From: JAFIEN01 sp051859505 | GTDB taxonomy: Bacteria > Pseudomonadota > Alphaproteobacteria > Rhodobacterales > Rhodobacteraceae | Length of the DNA: 64,000 nucleotides | Direction of reading: 5' to 3' | Assembly (NCBI GenBank): GCA_051859505.1 | Contig: JBHYFN010000007.1 | Span: 1-64,000 of the forward strand | Shown here: positions 53,503 through 62,469 of the stretch, piece after piece | Layout of the letters: the number at the start of each line of letters is the position of its first letter | Numbering within the stretch: the first letter of the stretch is position 1 | Made by a program: the position numbers and the translations under genes | The notes under the pieces: generated by a model | The model's input: only the letters and a program-made list of their open reading frames with translations | What the model was told of the DNA's origin: nothing | Databases searched by the model: none

Positions 53503-56115
53503 TCAGCCTGCGGACCGCGCGGCCCGGCCCTCGGCCCGGCGCGCGGCGGCCGCTTCCAGGGCTTCGGCCATGTCGAGACGAAACCGCGCGGCCCGCGCCG
53601 CGCCCCGTTTGTCATGGATCTGGGCCAGCAGATGATGCACACGCGCGCGGCCCGGCTGCATTGCCAGCAGGGCCTGCGCATGCAGCAGCGCCTGGTCGTA
53701 CCGGCCATTGCGCAGGGCCTCGCGCGCGGCCAGTTGCGCGAGGGCCGCATCATCGGGGGCCATCACGCGGGCGGCCTCGATCCGGGCCAGTGCCAACCTG
53801 CGCTGCCCCTTCGCCCCCATCACCGCGCAAAGCCCCCTGAGCGCCTCCTGCAAGGCCGGCTTCAGCGCCAGCGCGGCCTCGAACTGATCCGCCGCCTCGT
53901 CTGCCGCAGCTTCAGAGCCCTGCCGCAACAGAAGCCGCGCCAGAAGCAGGCGATGATCGTGGTTCTGCGGTGAAAGCTCGACCGCCTGCCGCGCCTGGGC
54001 CAGGGCTGCGTCGAACTCTGCGTTCTGGGTGGCGTCGGAATTGGCCAGAAAGGCCCGCGCCCCCGCCGCCGCCCGCGCCGCAGGGCCAAGGCGACGCTCG
54101 GCCCGCCGCAGGCCAAGAAGATAGGCCTCCTGCCCGATCGCGCGAACCGGCCCGGAGAGCAGTCTGACCCACGGACCCGCCCCGTCAAGCGCCGCGCTCA
54201 CACCCCCGGACCGCGCCCGCGCGCTGCGACGGCTTGTGCGAACCGCGGCGATCCAGTCATCCCCCTCGGCCGCATCCGGACGCTGATGGACAGCGCCCCG
54301 GGACGCGCGGCGCATGATATCGCGCAGGATACGCAGCGGGTTCGTGGGATCGTCATGCCGGACAAAGGCCTCGGGAACCCAGAGCGGGGCCGCGATCGTA
54401 TCGACCCTGGCGTTAAGCTCGCTGTCCTCGCCCACCCGCAGGCCCGGCGCGAAAAGCCCGGCCTCGGCGAAAAGCTGGCGCGCATAGGACCGGCCGCAAT
54501 GGACCGCCTCGTCGGGATCGACGCTCAGGCCGCGCCGGGCAAAGACGAAGGTCTCGACCAGGAACCCGCCCAGCGTTCCGGGGTGCGAGGGCATCACGGC
54601 CGTCGAAATGCTCAGCGCGCCCGAGCGGTGATGGGCAAGGCGCGCATCCACCCAGCCGGGACCGGCCTCGCAATCGCCGGCCAGGAAGGCGACATAGTCC
54701 CCGCGCGAGGCCTCGATGCCGATGTTGCGGGCCGCCCCGACCATGAGGGGCGCCGCAACGGCGATCAGGCGGATATGGTCAAGGTGCTCGGCCAGATCCC
54801 GCTTCAGCCCGCTCCAGTCGTCCCCCCCGCCGGAATGGACAAGGATGACCTCGCAGTCATCGCTCTGGGCCCGGATCGAGGCTATCGCCCGCCGGGGCGA
54901 GACGGCACCGGCATGGCTGATGACGACAACGCTGAGCGGGCCCGAACCGATCTCGGGGCCTTCATGGATCCGCGCCCGACCTTCGGTCACATGCCTGCGC
55001 CAGGGGGCATCGCGGGCGGTGAAATCGGCCCGGCCCCGCATCGCATCGGCCAGAGCCGCCCTGAGCAGCGGGCTTTTCGGGGCGGTCTGCAGGGCGCGCC
55101 GGGCGGCGGCGATCGCCTCGTCCGACCGGCCCAGACGCGTCAGGGCACGCGCCTCCAGCAGATCGGCCAGCAACGGGCGCTCGGGCGAGGGTTCGGGCAA
55201 GACCCCGAGGCAGGCCTCGGGCGCGTCGGCCCGAAGGTGCAGGGCCGCCGCCACGATGCGCAGGTCGTCATCCTGCGGTGCCTCGGCAACAAGATCGCCG
55301 GCCACCGCCGCCGCTGCGCCCGCCCCCTGCAACCGCCGCGCGGCTTCCATGAAGGTCAGCCGGGCTTCTACCGGGTCGGGCATCGGTGCCGAAAGATCCC
55401 CCCCCTCGGGCGCCCAGAGGCCGTGATCCTCGTGATGGGGCGGCAGGTAACGCCGGTCGGGCCGGATCTCCTGCAGGACGGCGCCACGCGGATCGTCAAG
55501 ATAGTCATAGCCGATGGCCTGAAACAACCGCCCCGGATCCTGCGCGGCATAGGTATCGCGCCGGTGCCGCGCCCTGACGGGCGACGCATGGCGCAGGTGA
55601 TAGAGGTTCAGCCCGCTGTTGCGGATCTGAAAGGCCGGATCCCTGTGAACCCAAGGCCCGTGCAGCGGTTCGGTCAACGGGGTCAGCGTGGCCGCCGCCG
55701 GATAGAGGCGAAGCTGGCGCTTGTTGCCCCAAAGACCATCGGTGCGATAGGCGCTCGGGCTGACCATCTCGCGCAGGCGGAAGGTCCAGAAGACCTGCCG
55801 GTTGGTCCGCGCGGTCAGGTCTTTCATCCGTTCGGCCAGGCGCAATTCGTATCGTTCGTCGGGATCGCAGGCGAGGATCCACTCTGCCCCCGCCTCGCGC
55901 GCGGCGGCATTCAGCAGGTTGCGCCGCTGCGCCTCGTCGGTGATCGGCCCCTCGGCCATGCGGTCATCGCCGGCGACATAGCCATGCACCATCGGCGAGA
56001 TATTCTCGATCAGTGCCGGAACGAGGGCCGCATCATAGCGAAACGAAAAGATCGCATAGACGCGCGCCTCGCCCTTGCGGGGTTCGCGCAGTGACGTGAC
56101 CTCAAGACGAAACAT
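53503..56115 (-). CDS. large protein with two glycosyltransferase-2-like domains separated by TPR-like repeats
   Basis: 870 residues, no signal peptide. Residues about 1-200 look GT2-like (EWILACDPDERYELRL with a D-P-D motif, LWGNKRQLRLYP). Residues about 250-370 are alpha-helical repeats (SDEAIAAARRALQTAPKSP). Residues about 395-620 form a clear GT2 domain: SVVVISHAGAVSPRRAIASI, NIGIEASRGDYVAFLAGDCE (nucleotide-sugar binding), and LRVGEDSELNARV. The final 150 residues are TPR repeats (DQFEAALALKPALQEALRG, ALLHAQALLAMQPGRARVH). It could build surface polysaccharide or modify proteins; acceptor unknown. GC-rich like its neighbours, no transfer signs. Confidence 0.75.
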   Translation of the reverse strand: MFRLEVTSLREPRKGEARVYAIFSFRYDAALVPALIENISPMVHGYVAGDDRMAEGPITDEAQRRNLLNAAAREAGAEWILACDPDERYELRLAERMKDLTARTNRQVFWTFRLREMVSPSAYRTDGLWGNKRQLRLYPAAATLTPLTEPLHGPWVHRDPAFQIRNSGLNLYHLRHASPVRARHRRDTYAAQDPGRLFQAIGYDYLDDPRGAVLQEIRPDRRYLPPHHEDHGLWAPEGGDLSAPMPDPVEARLTFMEAARRLQGAGAAAAVAGDLVAEAPQDDDLRIVAAALHLRADAPEACLGVLPEPSPERPLLADLLEARALTRLGRSDEAIAAARRALQTAPKSPLLRAALADAMRGRADFTARDAPWRRHVTEGRARIHEGPEIGSGPLSVVVISHAGAVSPRRAIASIRAQSDDCEVILVHSGGGDDWSGLKRDLAEHLDHIRLIAVAAPLMVGAARNIGIEASRGDYVAFLAGDCEAGPGWVDARLAHHRSGALSISTAVMPSHPGTLGGFLVETFVFARRGLSVDPDEAVHCGRSYARQLFAEAGLFAPGLRVGEDSELNARVDTIAAPLWVPEAFVRHDDPTNPLRILRDIMRRASRGAVHQRPDAAEGDDWIAAVRTSRRSARARSGGVSAALDGAGPWVRLLSGPVRAIGQEAYLLGLRRAERRLGPAARAAAGARAFLANSDATQNAEFDAALAQARQAVELSPQNHDHRLLLARLLLRQGSEAAADEAADQFEAALALKPALQEALRGLCAVMGAKGQRRLALARIEAARVMAPDDAALAQLAAREALRNGRYDQALLHAQALLAMQPGRARVHHLLAQIHDKRGAARAARFRLDMAEALEAAAARRAEGRAARSAG

Positions 56116-56301
56116 TCACAATCCGTCGCATCAGCCCTGCAATCCCCCGGGTCGCAGGGGCTAACCGCCCGGCCCGTGCGGCCGAACCTGCCTGGCACGG
56201 GGGCAGCAGCGCTTGATATTGCACAGCTTTTCGAAGGCAGCGCAACAGCATCGCCGCCGTTTTCGGCAGCGGCCCTGGCGGCCTGGGGATTTGCGGGGAT
56301 C

Positions 56302-56378
56302 TGGTCGGAGTGAGAGGATTCGAACCTCCGACCCCCTGCTCCCGAAGCAGGTGCGCTACCAGGCTGCGCTACACTCCG
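56302..56378 (-). tRNA. tRNA-Pro (CGG)
   Basis: 77 bases with encoded CCA. Acceptor CGGAGTG / CACTCCG, anticodon stem CCTGC / GCAGG with loop TTCGGGA giving CGG, T-arm GGAGGTTCGAATCCTC. Other genes nearby do not overlap. Confidence 0.97.
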
Positions 56379-56425
56379 ACCGATGGCGGGTGGCTAATCC
56401 CAAAGCCCATGATTTGCAAGAGGCC

Positions 56426-57388
56426 TCATTCGTCGCGATTGCGCAGATGCATGAGGCGCGACAGCGTGCTTGACCGGGGCGCGGTTCCGGTGTCGGGCCG
56501 CATCTTGGTATTCAGCACCGGCATGTTGGCCGAGGTGCCGGTCCGGCTTTCGCGCAGGACGATGTAAAGGCCCGAGGCGATGATGATCGCCGCGCCGATC
56601 ATGGTCCGAAGGTCGATCGTCTCGCCAAAGAACAAAAGCCCGTAGGCGGTTGCCCAGATGATCTGGGAATATTGCATCGGCGCCACGATCACCGCCTCGC
56701 CGGCCTTGTAGGCGGCGATGATGACCAGCCCGCCGATCCAGCCCAGCGCCGACATCAGGGCCACAAGCCCCAGATGCTCGATCGGCATGGGTTCATAGAC
56801 AAAGGGCAGGGCGATGGCGACGACGACGAAGTTGGCGATCATCGGATAAAGCATCAGCACGATCGGCCGCTCTTCCGCGCCGACCTTGCGCACGATGATC
56901 GAGGCGACCGAGCCACCGACCGCCGCGACAAGGGCCGCCGCATGGCCCAGCCCCAGTTCCGCCGAGCCCGGGTTCATCACGACGACCACCCCCATCAGGC
57001 CCACGATCACCGCCAGCCAGCGCCGGATGCGGACCTTTTCGCCAAGGATCGGGATGGCGAGGATCGTGATGATCAGCGGCGTGGCAAAGACCACGACATA
57101 GACCTGCGCCAGCGGCAGGACGGTGAAGGCGTAAAAGGCCGAGATGCCGGTGATCACCGAGGCGACGGTGCGGATCGCCATCCACCAGGGATGCACGGGT
57201 TTGAGCGTGCCCGGCTTGCTGTCGCCCATCATCATGAGCATCGCCATCGGAAAGCCGAACAGGACCGAAAAGAAGATCAGCTGGAAGGGCGAATAATCCG
57301 CCCCCATGTATTTGACCACCGAGTCATGGGTCGCATAGATCCCGAAGGCCAGAAGCGCCAGCAGCGCGCCCTTTGCATTGCCACCCAT
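56426..57388 (-). CDS. DMT-superfamily (EamA) transporter
   Basis: 320 residues from ATG at 57388 (MGGNAKGALLALLAFGIY), the first in-frame ATG with a purine-rich site ahead; a longer start at 57427 exists. Ten hydrophobic segments in two EamA halves: SVVKYMGADYSPFQLIF and LAQVYVVVFATPLIITILA in the first, SVASIIVRKVGAEERPIVL and APMQYSQIIWATAYGLLFFGE in the second. Substrate unknown; such permeases export amino acids or nucleotide-like metabolites. The C-terminal tail (about 40 residues) is hydrophilic. Confidence 0.88.
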   Translation of the reverse strand: MGGNAKGALLALLAFGIYATHDSVVKYMGADYSPFQLIFFSVLFGFPMAMLMMMGDSKPGTLKPVHPWWMAIRTVASVITGISAFYAFTVLPLAQVYVVVFATPLIITILAIPILGEKVRIRRWLAVIVGLMGVVVVMNPGSAELGLGHAAALVAAVGGSVASIIVRKVGAEERPIVLMLYPMIANFVVVAIALPFVYEPMPIEHLGLVALMSALGWIGGLVIIAAYKAGEAVIVAPMQYSQIIWATAYGLLFFGETIDLRTMIGAAIIIASGLYIVLRESRTGTSANMPVLNTKMRPDTGTAPRSSTLSRLMHLRNRDE

Positions 57389-57504
57389 AACCCGATCCTG
57401 CCAAACCCGCACGCCAACCCGGCGCATGCGGGGCCTATCATTGATATCGCTAACGCCCGGTCAATGCGGAACCGCGATGGCCCCGGGGCGCGGGTGCTGA
57501 AATA

Positions 57505-58611
57505 TCAGAGGCTGGCCGCCAGCGCCGCGACGATGGCATCGCCCATCTCGGTGGTGCTGACCGGCGTGCCGCCCGCGGGCCCCATCAGATCGGCCGTGCG
57601 CAGCCCCTGGGCCAGAACCGTGTTCACCGCCGTCTCGACCCGCGTCGCCTCGTCGCCCATGTCGAAGGAATAGCGCAGCGCCATGGCAAAGCTCAGGATA
57701 CAGGCGATCGGGTTGGCCTTGCCCTGCCCCGCGATATCGGGGGCCGAACCGTGGACGGGCTCATACAGCGCCTTGGGCCGCCCGTTCGCCATCGGCGCCC
57801 CAAGCGAAGCCGAGGGCAGCATCCCCAGCGACCCGGTCAGCATCGCGGCCAGATCCGACAGCAGATCGCCGAACAGGTTGTCGGTCACGATCACGTCGAA
57901 CTGCTTGGGCCAGCGGGTCAGCTGCATGGCGCCGGCATCGGCATACATGTGGCTCAGCTCGACGTCGGGGTATTCCTTTTCATGCACCTCGGTCACGACC
58001 TGCCGCCAGAGCACGCCCGATTCCATGACATTGGCCTTCTCCATCGAGCAGACCTTGTTGCCACGCTTGCGGGCCAGCTCGAAAGCCGAGCGCGCCACCC
58101 GGGCGATCTCGCTTTCGGTATAGCGCTGGGTGTTGATCCCCACCCGTTCGTTGCCTTCGGTAAAGATGCCGCGCGGTTCGCCGAAATAGACGCCGCTCGT
58201 CAGTTCGCGGATGATCATGATGTCGAGGCCGCCCACGATCTCGGGCTTGAGGCTCGAGAAATCGGCCAGCGCGTCGAAACACTGTGCAGGGCGCAGGTTG
58301 GCGTAAAGGTCCATCTCCTTGCGCAGGCGCAGAAGGCCGCGTTCGGGCTTCACGCTGAAATCGAGCGTGTCGTATTTCGGCCCGCCGACCGCGCCCAGAA
58401 GGACCGCGTCCACCTCTTGCGCGCGGGCCATCGTCGCATCGGTCAGAGGCGTGCCATGGGCATCATAAGCGCAGCCGCCGACCAGATCCTCGCTCACGTC
58501 GAAGGTGATGCCGCGGGCGGTGCCGAACCAGCCGATGATCTTCTTGACCTCGGCCATGACCTCGGGGCCGATGCCGTCACCGGCAAGGATGAGAAGCGAA
58601 GGATTGGTCAC
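57505..58611 (-). CDS. leuB: 3-isopropylmalate dehydrogenase
   Basis: Leucine synthesis, NAD-dependent oxidative decarboxylation. 368 residues from GTG at 58611 with CAGGAGA in front (VTNPSLLILAGDGIGPEV); the open frame reaches to 58749 but has no family homology there. Seen: GGPKYDTLDFSVKPERGLLRL, IIRELTSGVYFGEPRGI, ANVMESGVLWRQVV, the NLFGDLLSDLAAMLTGSLG block and HGSAPDIAGQGKANPIA. Opposite strand to the accessory genes that follow; leuD lies 5 kb away in the same orientation. Confidence 0.97.
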   Translation of the reverse strand: MTNPSLLILAGDGIGPEVMAEVKKIIGWFGTARGITFDVSEDLVGGCAYDAHGTPLTDATMARAQEVDAVLLGAVGGPKYDTLDFSVKPERGLLRLRKEMDLYANLRPAQCFDALADFSSLKPEIVGGLDIMIIRELTSGVYFGEPRGIFTEGNERVGINTQRYTESEIARVARSAFELARKRGNKVCSMEKANVMESGVLWRQVVTEVHEKEYPDVELSHMYADAGAMQLTRWPKQFDVIVTDNLFGDLLSDLAAMLTGSLGMLPSASLGAPMANGRPKALYEPVHGSAPDIAGQGKANPIACILSFAMALRYSFDMGDEATRVETAVNTVLAQGLRTADLMGPAGGTPVSTTEMGDAIVAALAASL

Positions 58612-58924
58612 GGCGGCGGTCTCCTGTTGCGGTGTTGCGCGGGGCGTAGCGGCGGTGAAGGGCGGGGTCAAGCGGCGGGGCGCGCCTGGGGCGTCAACGC
58701 CGCCACCGGAACGAACCGGCGGCGGCGCGGTCGCGGGGCCTCGCGCCACGCCTTTCTGATCGCGGCCTGGTCATGGCCGATCCCGTCACCGGCCGGCAAA
58801 GCCTCGGCCCGCTGCGGCCGCAAGACGGGCCGCCGTCCGCCCGCCGGCTTCGTGTTGCATCTGGCCGGCACGCGGGGCAATCTCTCTGGATTCATTCAAC
58901 CAATCCATTCAGTCGGAGGTTTTC
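58612..58924. other. 313-base gap between leuB and the next gene
   Basis: No gene or RNA that I can support. It must hold the leuB promoter (minus) and that of the 58925 gene (plus). Only GC-rich local sequence with no strong stem-loops was noted. Confidence 0.5.
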
Positions 58925-59434
58925 ATGTCGAGATGGATCAAGCGCGTCACCAAGGAACGCGCAGACGACCTGCAGGGCGAAACGCTGATCGCCGCAACCT
59001 ATTGGCAGACGCTGGGCGTGGCCGCGGCGCAGATCCAGGTCGGAATGACCGCAACCAGCGGCAACCACACGGCGAAGGAGCTTTCCGCCGAGCGCGCTTT
59101 CGAGGCGCTGACCAGCGGCCAGGCCCGGCAGAACATCTTTGAGGGCTCGCTCGCCGCGACCTTTCCCGAAACCGTCGGCGTCCTTGCCGTGACCGACAAA
59201 CATCTGATCCTCTTCGGCTTTACCCAGGGCGCCTTCCGCACGAGGATCGAGGATCCGACCGGCCGCATCCCGCGCGAGCGGCTGGCCGGCTGGGTCTGGA
59301 AACCGGGGATGCTGCTGGCCAGCTTCACCTTCCTGTTCGATGACGAGTCCTGCCGCATCGTCGAGGTGCCCCGGGCCAACCGCCCCGCCGATTTCGCGGC
59401 GGCGCTGGACATTCCCCAAGCGACCAAGGGCTGA
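58925..59434 (+). CDS. uncharacterised protein, PH-like strand pattern
   Basis: 169 residues, ATG at 58925 preceded by GGAGGTTTTC. It begins MSRWIKRVTKERADDLQGET; the middle TVGVLAVTDKHLILFGFTQG has the pattern of a bacterial PH-like (GRAM/bPH) lipid-binding strand pair, followed by RIPRERLAGWVWKPGMLLAS and FLFDDESCRIVEVPRANR. No signal peptide or membrane helix. I do not recognise the family; the PH comparison is only a shape match. Plus strand, convergent with LysR. Confidence 0.62.
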   Translation: MSRWIKRVTKERADDLQGETLIAATYWQTLGVAAAQIQVGMTATSGNHTAKELSAERAFEALTSGQARQNIFEGSLAATFPETVGVLAVTDKHLILFGFTQGAFRTRIEDPTGRIPRERLAGWVWKPGMLLASFTFLFDDESCRIVEVPRANRPADFAAALDIPQATKG

Positions 59435-59440
59435 CCCCTT

Positions 59441-60331
59441 TCAAAGGCGTCCGACCCGGGCCATGCCTTCGGCAAGGGCGGCACGGACCCGGGCGATGCG
59501 CGGCACGTCGCGCAGCGCCTCGGGCACCACCAGCCAGACCGGCAGGGCGGGCAGGCGGATGAAGGGGGCGATCCGCTCGACCTGTGGGTCGGCATCCCCC
59601 ACCGCGCATTGAATGCCCCCCACCCCGCAGCCGGCGCGGACCAGTGCCCAGTTGACCAGCTGGTCATCGCTGCGCAGGGCGAAGAAATCCCGCGTCACCT
59701 CTTGGCCGTTGGCCTTGAACAGATCGAGCATGACCCGGTTCTCGTCAAAGCCGACGAAATCCAGCCGCATCAGCGCCTCAGGCGTCTCGGGCCGGCCGTG
59801 ACGGTCCAGATAGCTGCGCGCCGCATAAAGGCCCAAGCGCAGCTCCGTCACCTTCTGCGCGGTCAGGTCGCCCGCCTCGGGGCGGAACATCCGAAGGGCA
59901 ATGTCGGCGGCGCGGTAATGCAGGTTCTCGGCCGCGTCCGAGGCCACCAGATCAATCCGTATGCCCGGCTCGGCGGCCCGCAGCCGCGCCAGAATGGGCG
60001 GCAGGTGGTAATGCGCCACGACCCGCGCCGCGGTGACGCGCACCACCCCCTCGAGCCGCGCGCTGGCCCCTGCGGCATCAAGCTCGAGCCGGGCGGCGGC
60101 GTCCCGCATGGCGCGGGCGTGGACCAGCAGCCGAGAGCCCACCGGCGTCAGCACCTGCCCCTGCGCCTGACGGGTGAACAGCGGCTGATCCAGCGCCGCC
60201 TCGAGCGCCTTGATCTGCCGGCCCAGCGTCGGCTGGCTGGCGCCAAGCCGGCGGGCGGCGGCCGAGAGGCTGCCGGTTTCGGCCACGGCGAGGAAGGCCT
60301 TGACCAAGGTCCAGTCGAGCGGGGGCGCCAT
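59441..60331 (-). CDS. LysR-family transcriptional regulator
   Basis: 296 residues. N-terminal winged helix-turn-helix (AFLAVAETGSLSAAARRLG, ASQPTLGRQIKALEAALD) and LysR substrate domain (about 90-290: GVVRVTAARVVAHYHLPPIL, ADIALRMFRPEAGDLTAQKV). Divergent from the epimerase at 60424, with 92 bases between starts, the usual arrangement for LysR control of its target. The ligand is unknown. Confidence 0.92.
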   Translation of the reverse strand: MAPPLDWTLVKAFLAVAETGSLSAAARRLGASQPTLGRQIKALEAALDQPLFTRQAQGQVLTPVGSRLLVHARAMRDAAARLELDAAGASARLEGVVRVTAARVVAHYHLPPILARLRAAEPGIRIDLVASDAAENLHYRAADIALRMFRPEAGDLTAQKVTELRLGLYAARSYLDRHGRPETPEALMRLDFVGFDENRVMLDLFKANGQEVTRDFFALRSDDQLVNWALVRAGCGVGGIQCAVGDADPQVERIAPFIRLPALPVWLVVPEALRDVPRIARVRAALAEGMARVGRL

Positions 60332-60423
60332 TCAGAAATGAATGCATATCCTGCAGTTCCGGTCAATTTCCTTTCATCGGCGCATGGGCAAGGATCCCGT
60401 ATCCCCAGATGGAGGAGACCACC

Positions 60424-61347
60424 ATGACCGGCACCGTCCTGATCCTCGGCCCCTCGGGCAAGATCGGCAGCCACTCCGCCCGCGCCTTTGCCGATGCCGG
60501 CTGGACCGTCCGCCGCTACAGACGCGGCACCGACATGACCCGGGCCGCACTGGGTGCGGATGTGATCGTCAACGGGCTGAACCCGCCCGGCTATCACGAC
60601 TGGCCCCGCCTGATCCCCGCGATCACCGCAGAGGTCATCGCCGCCGCCCGGGCCAGCGGGGCGACGGTCCTCCTTCCCGGCAATATCTACAATTTCGGCC
60701 AGGCCCCCGGCGAATTGACCGAAGCGACGCCCCACCGCCCCACCACCCGCAAGGGCCGCATCCGGGTCGAGATGGAGGAGGCCTATCGCGCCTCGGGCGT
60801 GCAGACCATCGTCCTGCGCGCCGGCAATTTCATCGACCCCGAGGGCAATGGCGATATCATGAGCGCGCTGATCCTGCGCGACCTGCGCAAGGGCCATCTG
60901 TCGAATGCGGGCGACAGCGCCGCGCTGCAGGCCTATGCCTATGTGCCCGACTGGGCGCGCGCGGCGGTGATGCTGGCCGAACGGCGCGACAGCCTTGCGC
61001 GGTTCGAGGACATCCCCTTTCCCGGCCATGCCTTCACGCTGGAGCAGTTGCGCGATGCGGTGGCAGAGGCCACGGGGCAAAGCCTTTCGATCCGGCCCTT
61101 CCCGTGGTGGATGATGCGGGTCGCCGCGCCGGTGTGGGAACTGGCGCGGGAATTGCTCGAGATGCGCTATCTCTGGTCCATGCCGCACTGGATCGGGACC
61201 GCCAGGTTCGATCGCCTGCTGCCGGACTTTGCGCCGACACCCCTGCGCGATGTGATGCTGGCCGGCGCCTCAGTCGCCCTGGGGCAGGACAAGATCGACC
61301 CAGACAAGGCGGTGCGGGCCGGCGCGCAACCCGTCGGGGCCAAGTAG
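60424..61347 (+). CDS. NAD-dependent epimerase/dehydratase family protein
   Basis: 307 residues from ATG at 60424, with GATGGAGGAG in front; an ATG at 60409 overlaps it. Rossmann nucleotide loop TVLILGPSGKIGSHSARAFA (G-x-x-G-x-x-G form), DVIVNGLNPP, NIYNFGQAPGELTEA and GVQTIVLRAGNFIDP are extended-SDR-type blocks, although a clean Y-x-x-x-K is not evident. Probable target of the divergent LysR regulator. Its 3' end overlaps the convergent gene at 61270 by 78 bases. Confidence 0.85.
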   Translation: MTGTVLILGPSGKIGSHSARAFADAGWTVRRYRRGTDMTRAALGADVIVNGLNPPGYHDWPRLIPAITAEVIAAARASGATVLLPGNIYNFGQAPGELTEATPHRPTTRKGRIRVEMEEAYRASGVQTIVLRAGNFIDPEGNGDIMSALILRDLRKGHLSNAGDSAALQAYAYVPDWARAAVMLAERRDSLARFEDIPFPGHAFTLEQLRDAVAEATGQSLSIRPFPWWMMRVAAPVWELARELLEMRYLWSMPHWIGTARFDRLLPDFAPTPLRDVMLAGASVALGQDKIDPDKAVRAGAQPVGAK

Positions 61348-62469
61348 ATCGGCCCCCGGCGCATCCGGCGCGGGCCAGAAGACGCCGGCATCCGCCACCG
61401 TCCAATCCGCCGAGGGCAGCACATAGGTGACGCGCAGGTTGCCCGGCTCGGCGCGGGGCCAGGCGGCCGTGTCCTGGGCAGGATCGCCTTGATGCCGCGG
61501 ATCATCGACAAGCGCGCCACCCGCGCTTCGGGGCTGCGGATCCTGCAGCCGGGGGTCGGCCAGAAACTCCCGCATCGCCTCATGCATCCCGTCGCCGTCG
61601 AACGGGTCGAGATTGGCATTGCCCAGGATCACGAAGCGCGCCTCGGGCGCCGGTCCGAACCCGCCATCAAGGACATGCGACCAGAGCCGCAATTCATCGC
61701 GGTTGCGCAGCCGGTTCAGCATCTCGGGCCCGTCGAAGGCGGGCGGCGTGGCCGCCCAGGCCATCAGCGTCACCGGGCCGGCGGGATGCTCGATCGGCAC
61801 GATCCAATGGGCGGTGGAGGAAAGCCGCTGGATCTCGAGCACCGGGTCGGGCAGGAACGGCTGTCCGTCGATCTGGGGCAGGACGGCGCCGGGCAGATCG
61901 CGCCACAGAAGGCCGCTCAGATCCCGCACCCCCGCCTCGTCGATCGGCCAGCGCGACAGGATCGCCATCCCCCCCTGCCCCGCGAAATCGCCATAGCCCT
62001 GCGCATCGCGCGCCGTTCCCGTCCGCCCGTCGCCATCCATGTCAAGCCCGGTCGCCAGCCCGGAATTCGGCAGGGCGCTGTAGCTGTGCGGAAAGGAGGC
62101 CCCGAGGTCGGCCAGAACCGCGGCAAAGGCGTCAAGCGCCATCCTGTCATGGTCGTAGTCGAACTTCGTCAGGACCAGGATCTGCGGATCCGCCGCCGCG
62201 ATCACACCCGCGATGGCAAGAAGGGCATCATCCTCGCCCCGCAGGATATCGCGCAGCAAAAGGCCGGGGCCATCGCGCGTCAGAGGTGCGGCGAAACTGG
62301 CAATGCGCAGCACCTCTTCCGCCGATGCGGCGACCGGCAGTGCGGCGATCAGACCGGCTGCAATCCATGCGCGCGGGCATGGGCGCGTCGGCGCTGCTCG
62401 GTGATCATGCGCCCGACCCGCATGAGGGCGATCCCGCGCATCAGAAGGCTTGCCGGCAGAAAGGCCCAT
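61270..62469 (-). CDS. endonuclease/exonuclease/phosphatase family protein, exported
   Basis: Open frame 399 residues; the only in-frame ATG is at 62469, 121 bases inside the upstream gene. A hydrophobic segment AWIAAGLIAALPVAASA looks like a signal peptide that would start about residue 35, so the real start may be a rarer codon near 62370. The fold is EEP/DNase I-like: LRIASFAAPLT, LVLTKFDYD (in place of the usual EV/E), FVILGNANLDPFDGDG (the N-x-N/D-x-D catalytic loop) and VTYVLPSADW near the C-terminus, with loss of the canonical final histidine uncertain. Convergent overlap with the epimerase. Confidence 0.72.
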   Translation of the reverse strand: MGLSAGKPSDARDRPHAGRAHDHRAAPTRPCPRAWIAAGLIAALPVAASAEEVLRIASFAAPLTRDGPGLLLRDILRGEDDALLAIAGVIAAADPQILVLTKFDYDHDRMALDAFAAVLADLGASFPHSYSALPNSGLATGLDMDGDGRTGTARDAQGYGDFAGQGGMAILSRWPIDEAGVRDLSGLLWRDLPGAVLPQIDGQPFLPDPVLEIQRLSSTAHWIVPIEHPAGPVTLMAWAATPPAFDGPEMLNRLRNRDELRLWSHVLDGGFGPAPEARFVILGNANLDPFDGDGMHEAMREFLADPRLQDPQPRSAGGALVDDPRHQGDPAQDTAAWPRAEPGNLRVTYVLPSADWTVADAGVFWPAPDAPGADLLGPDGLRAGPHRLVWVDLVLPQGD

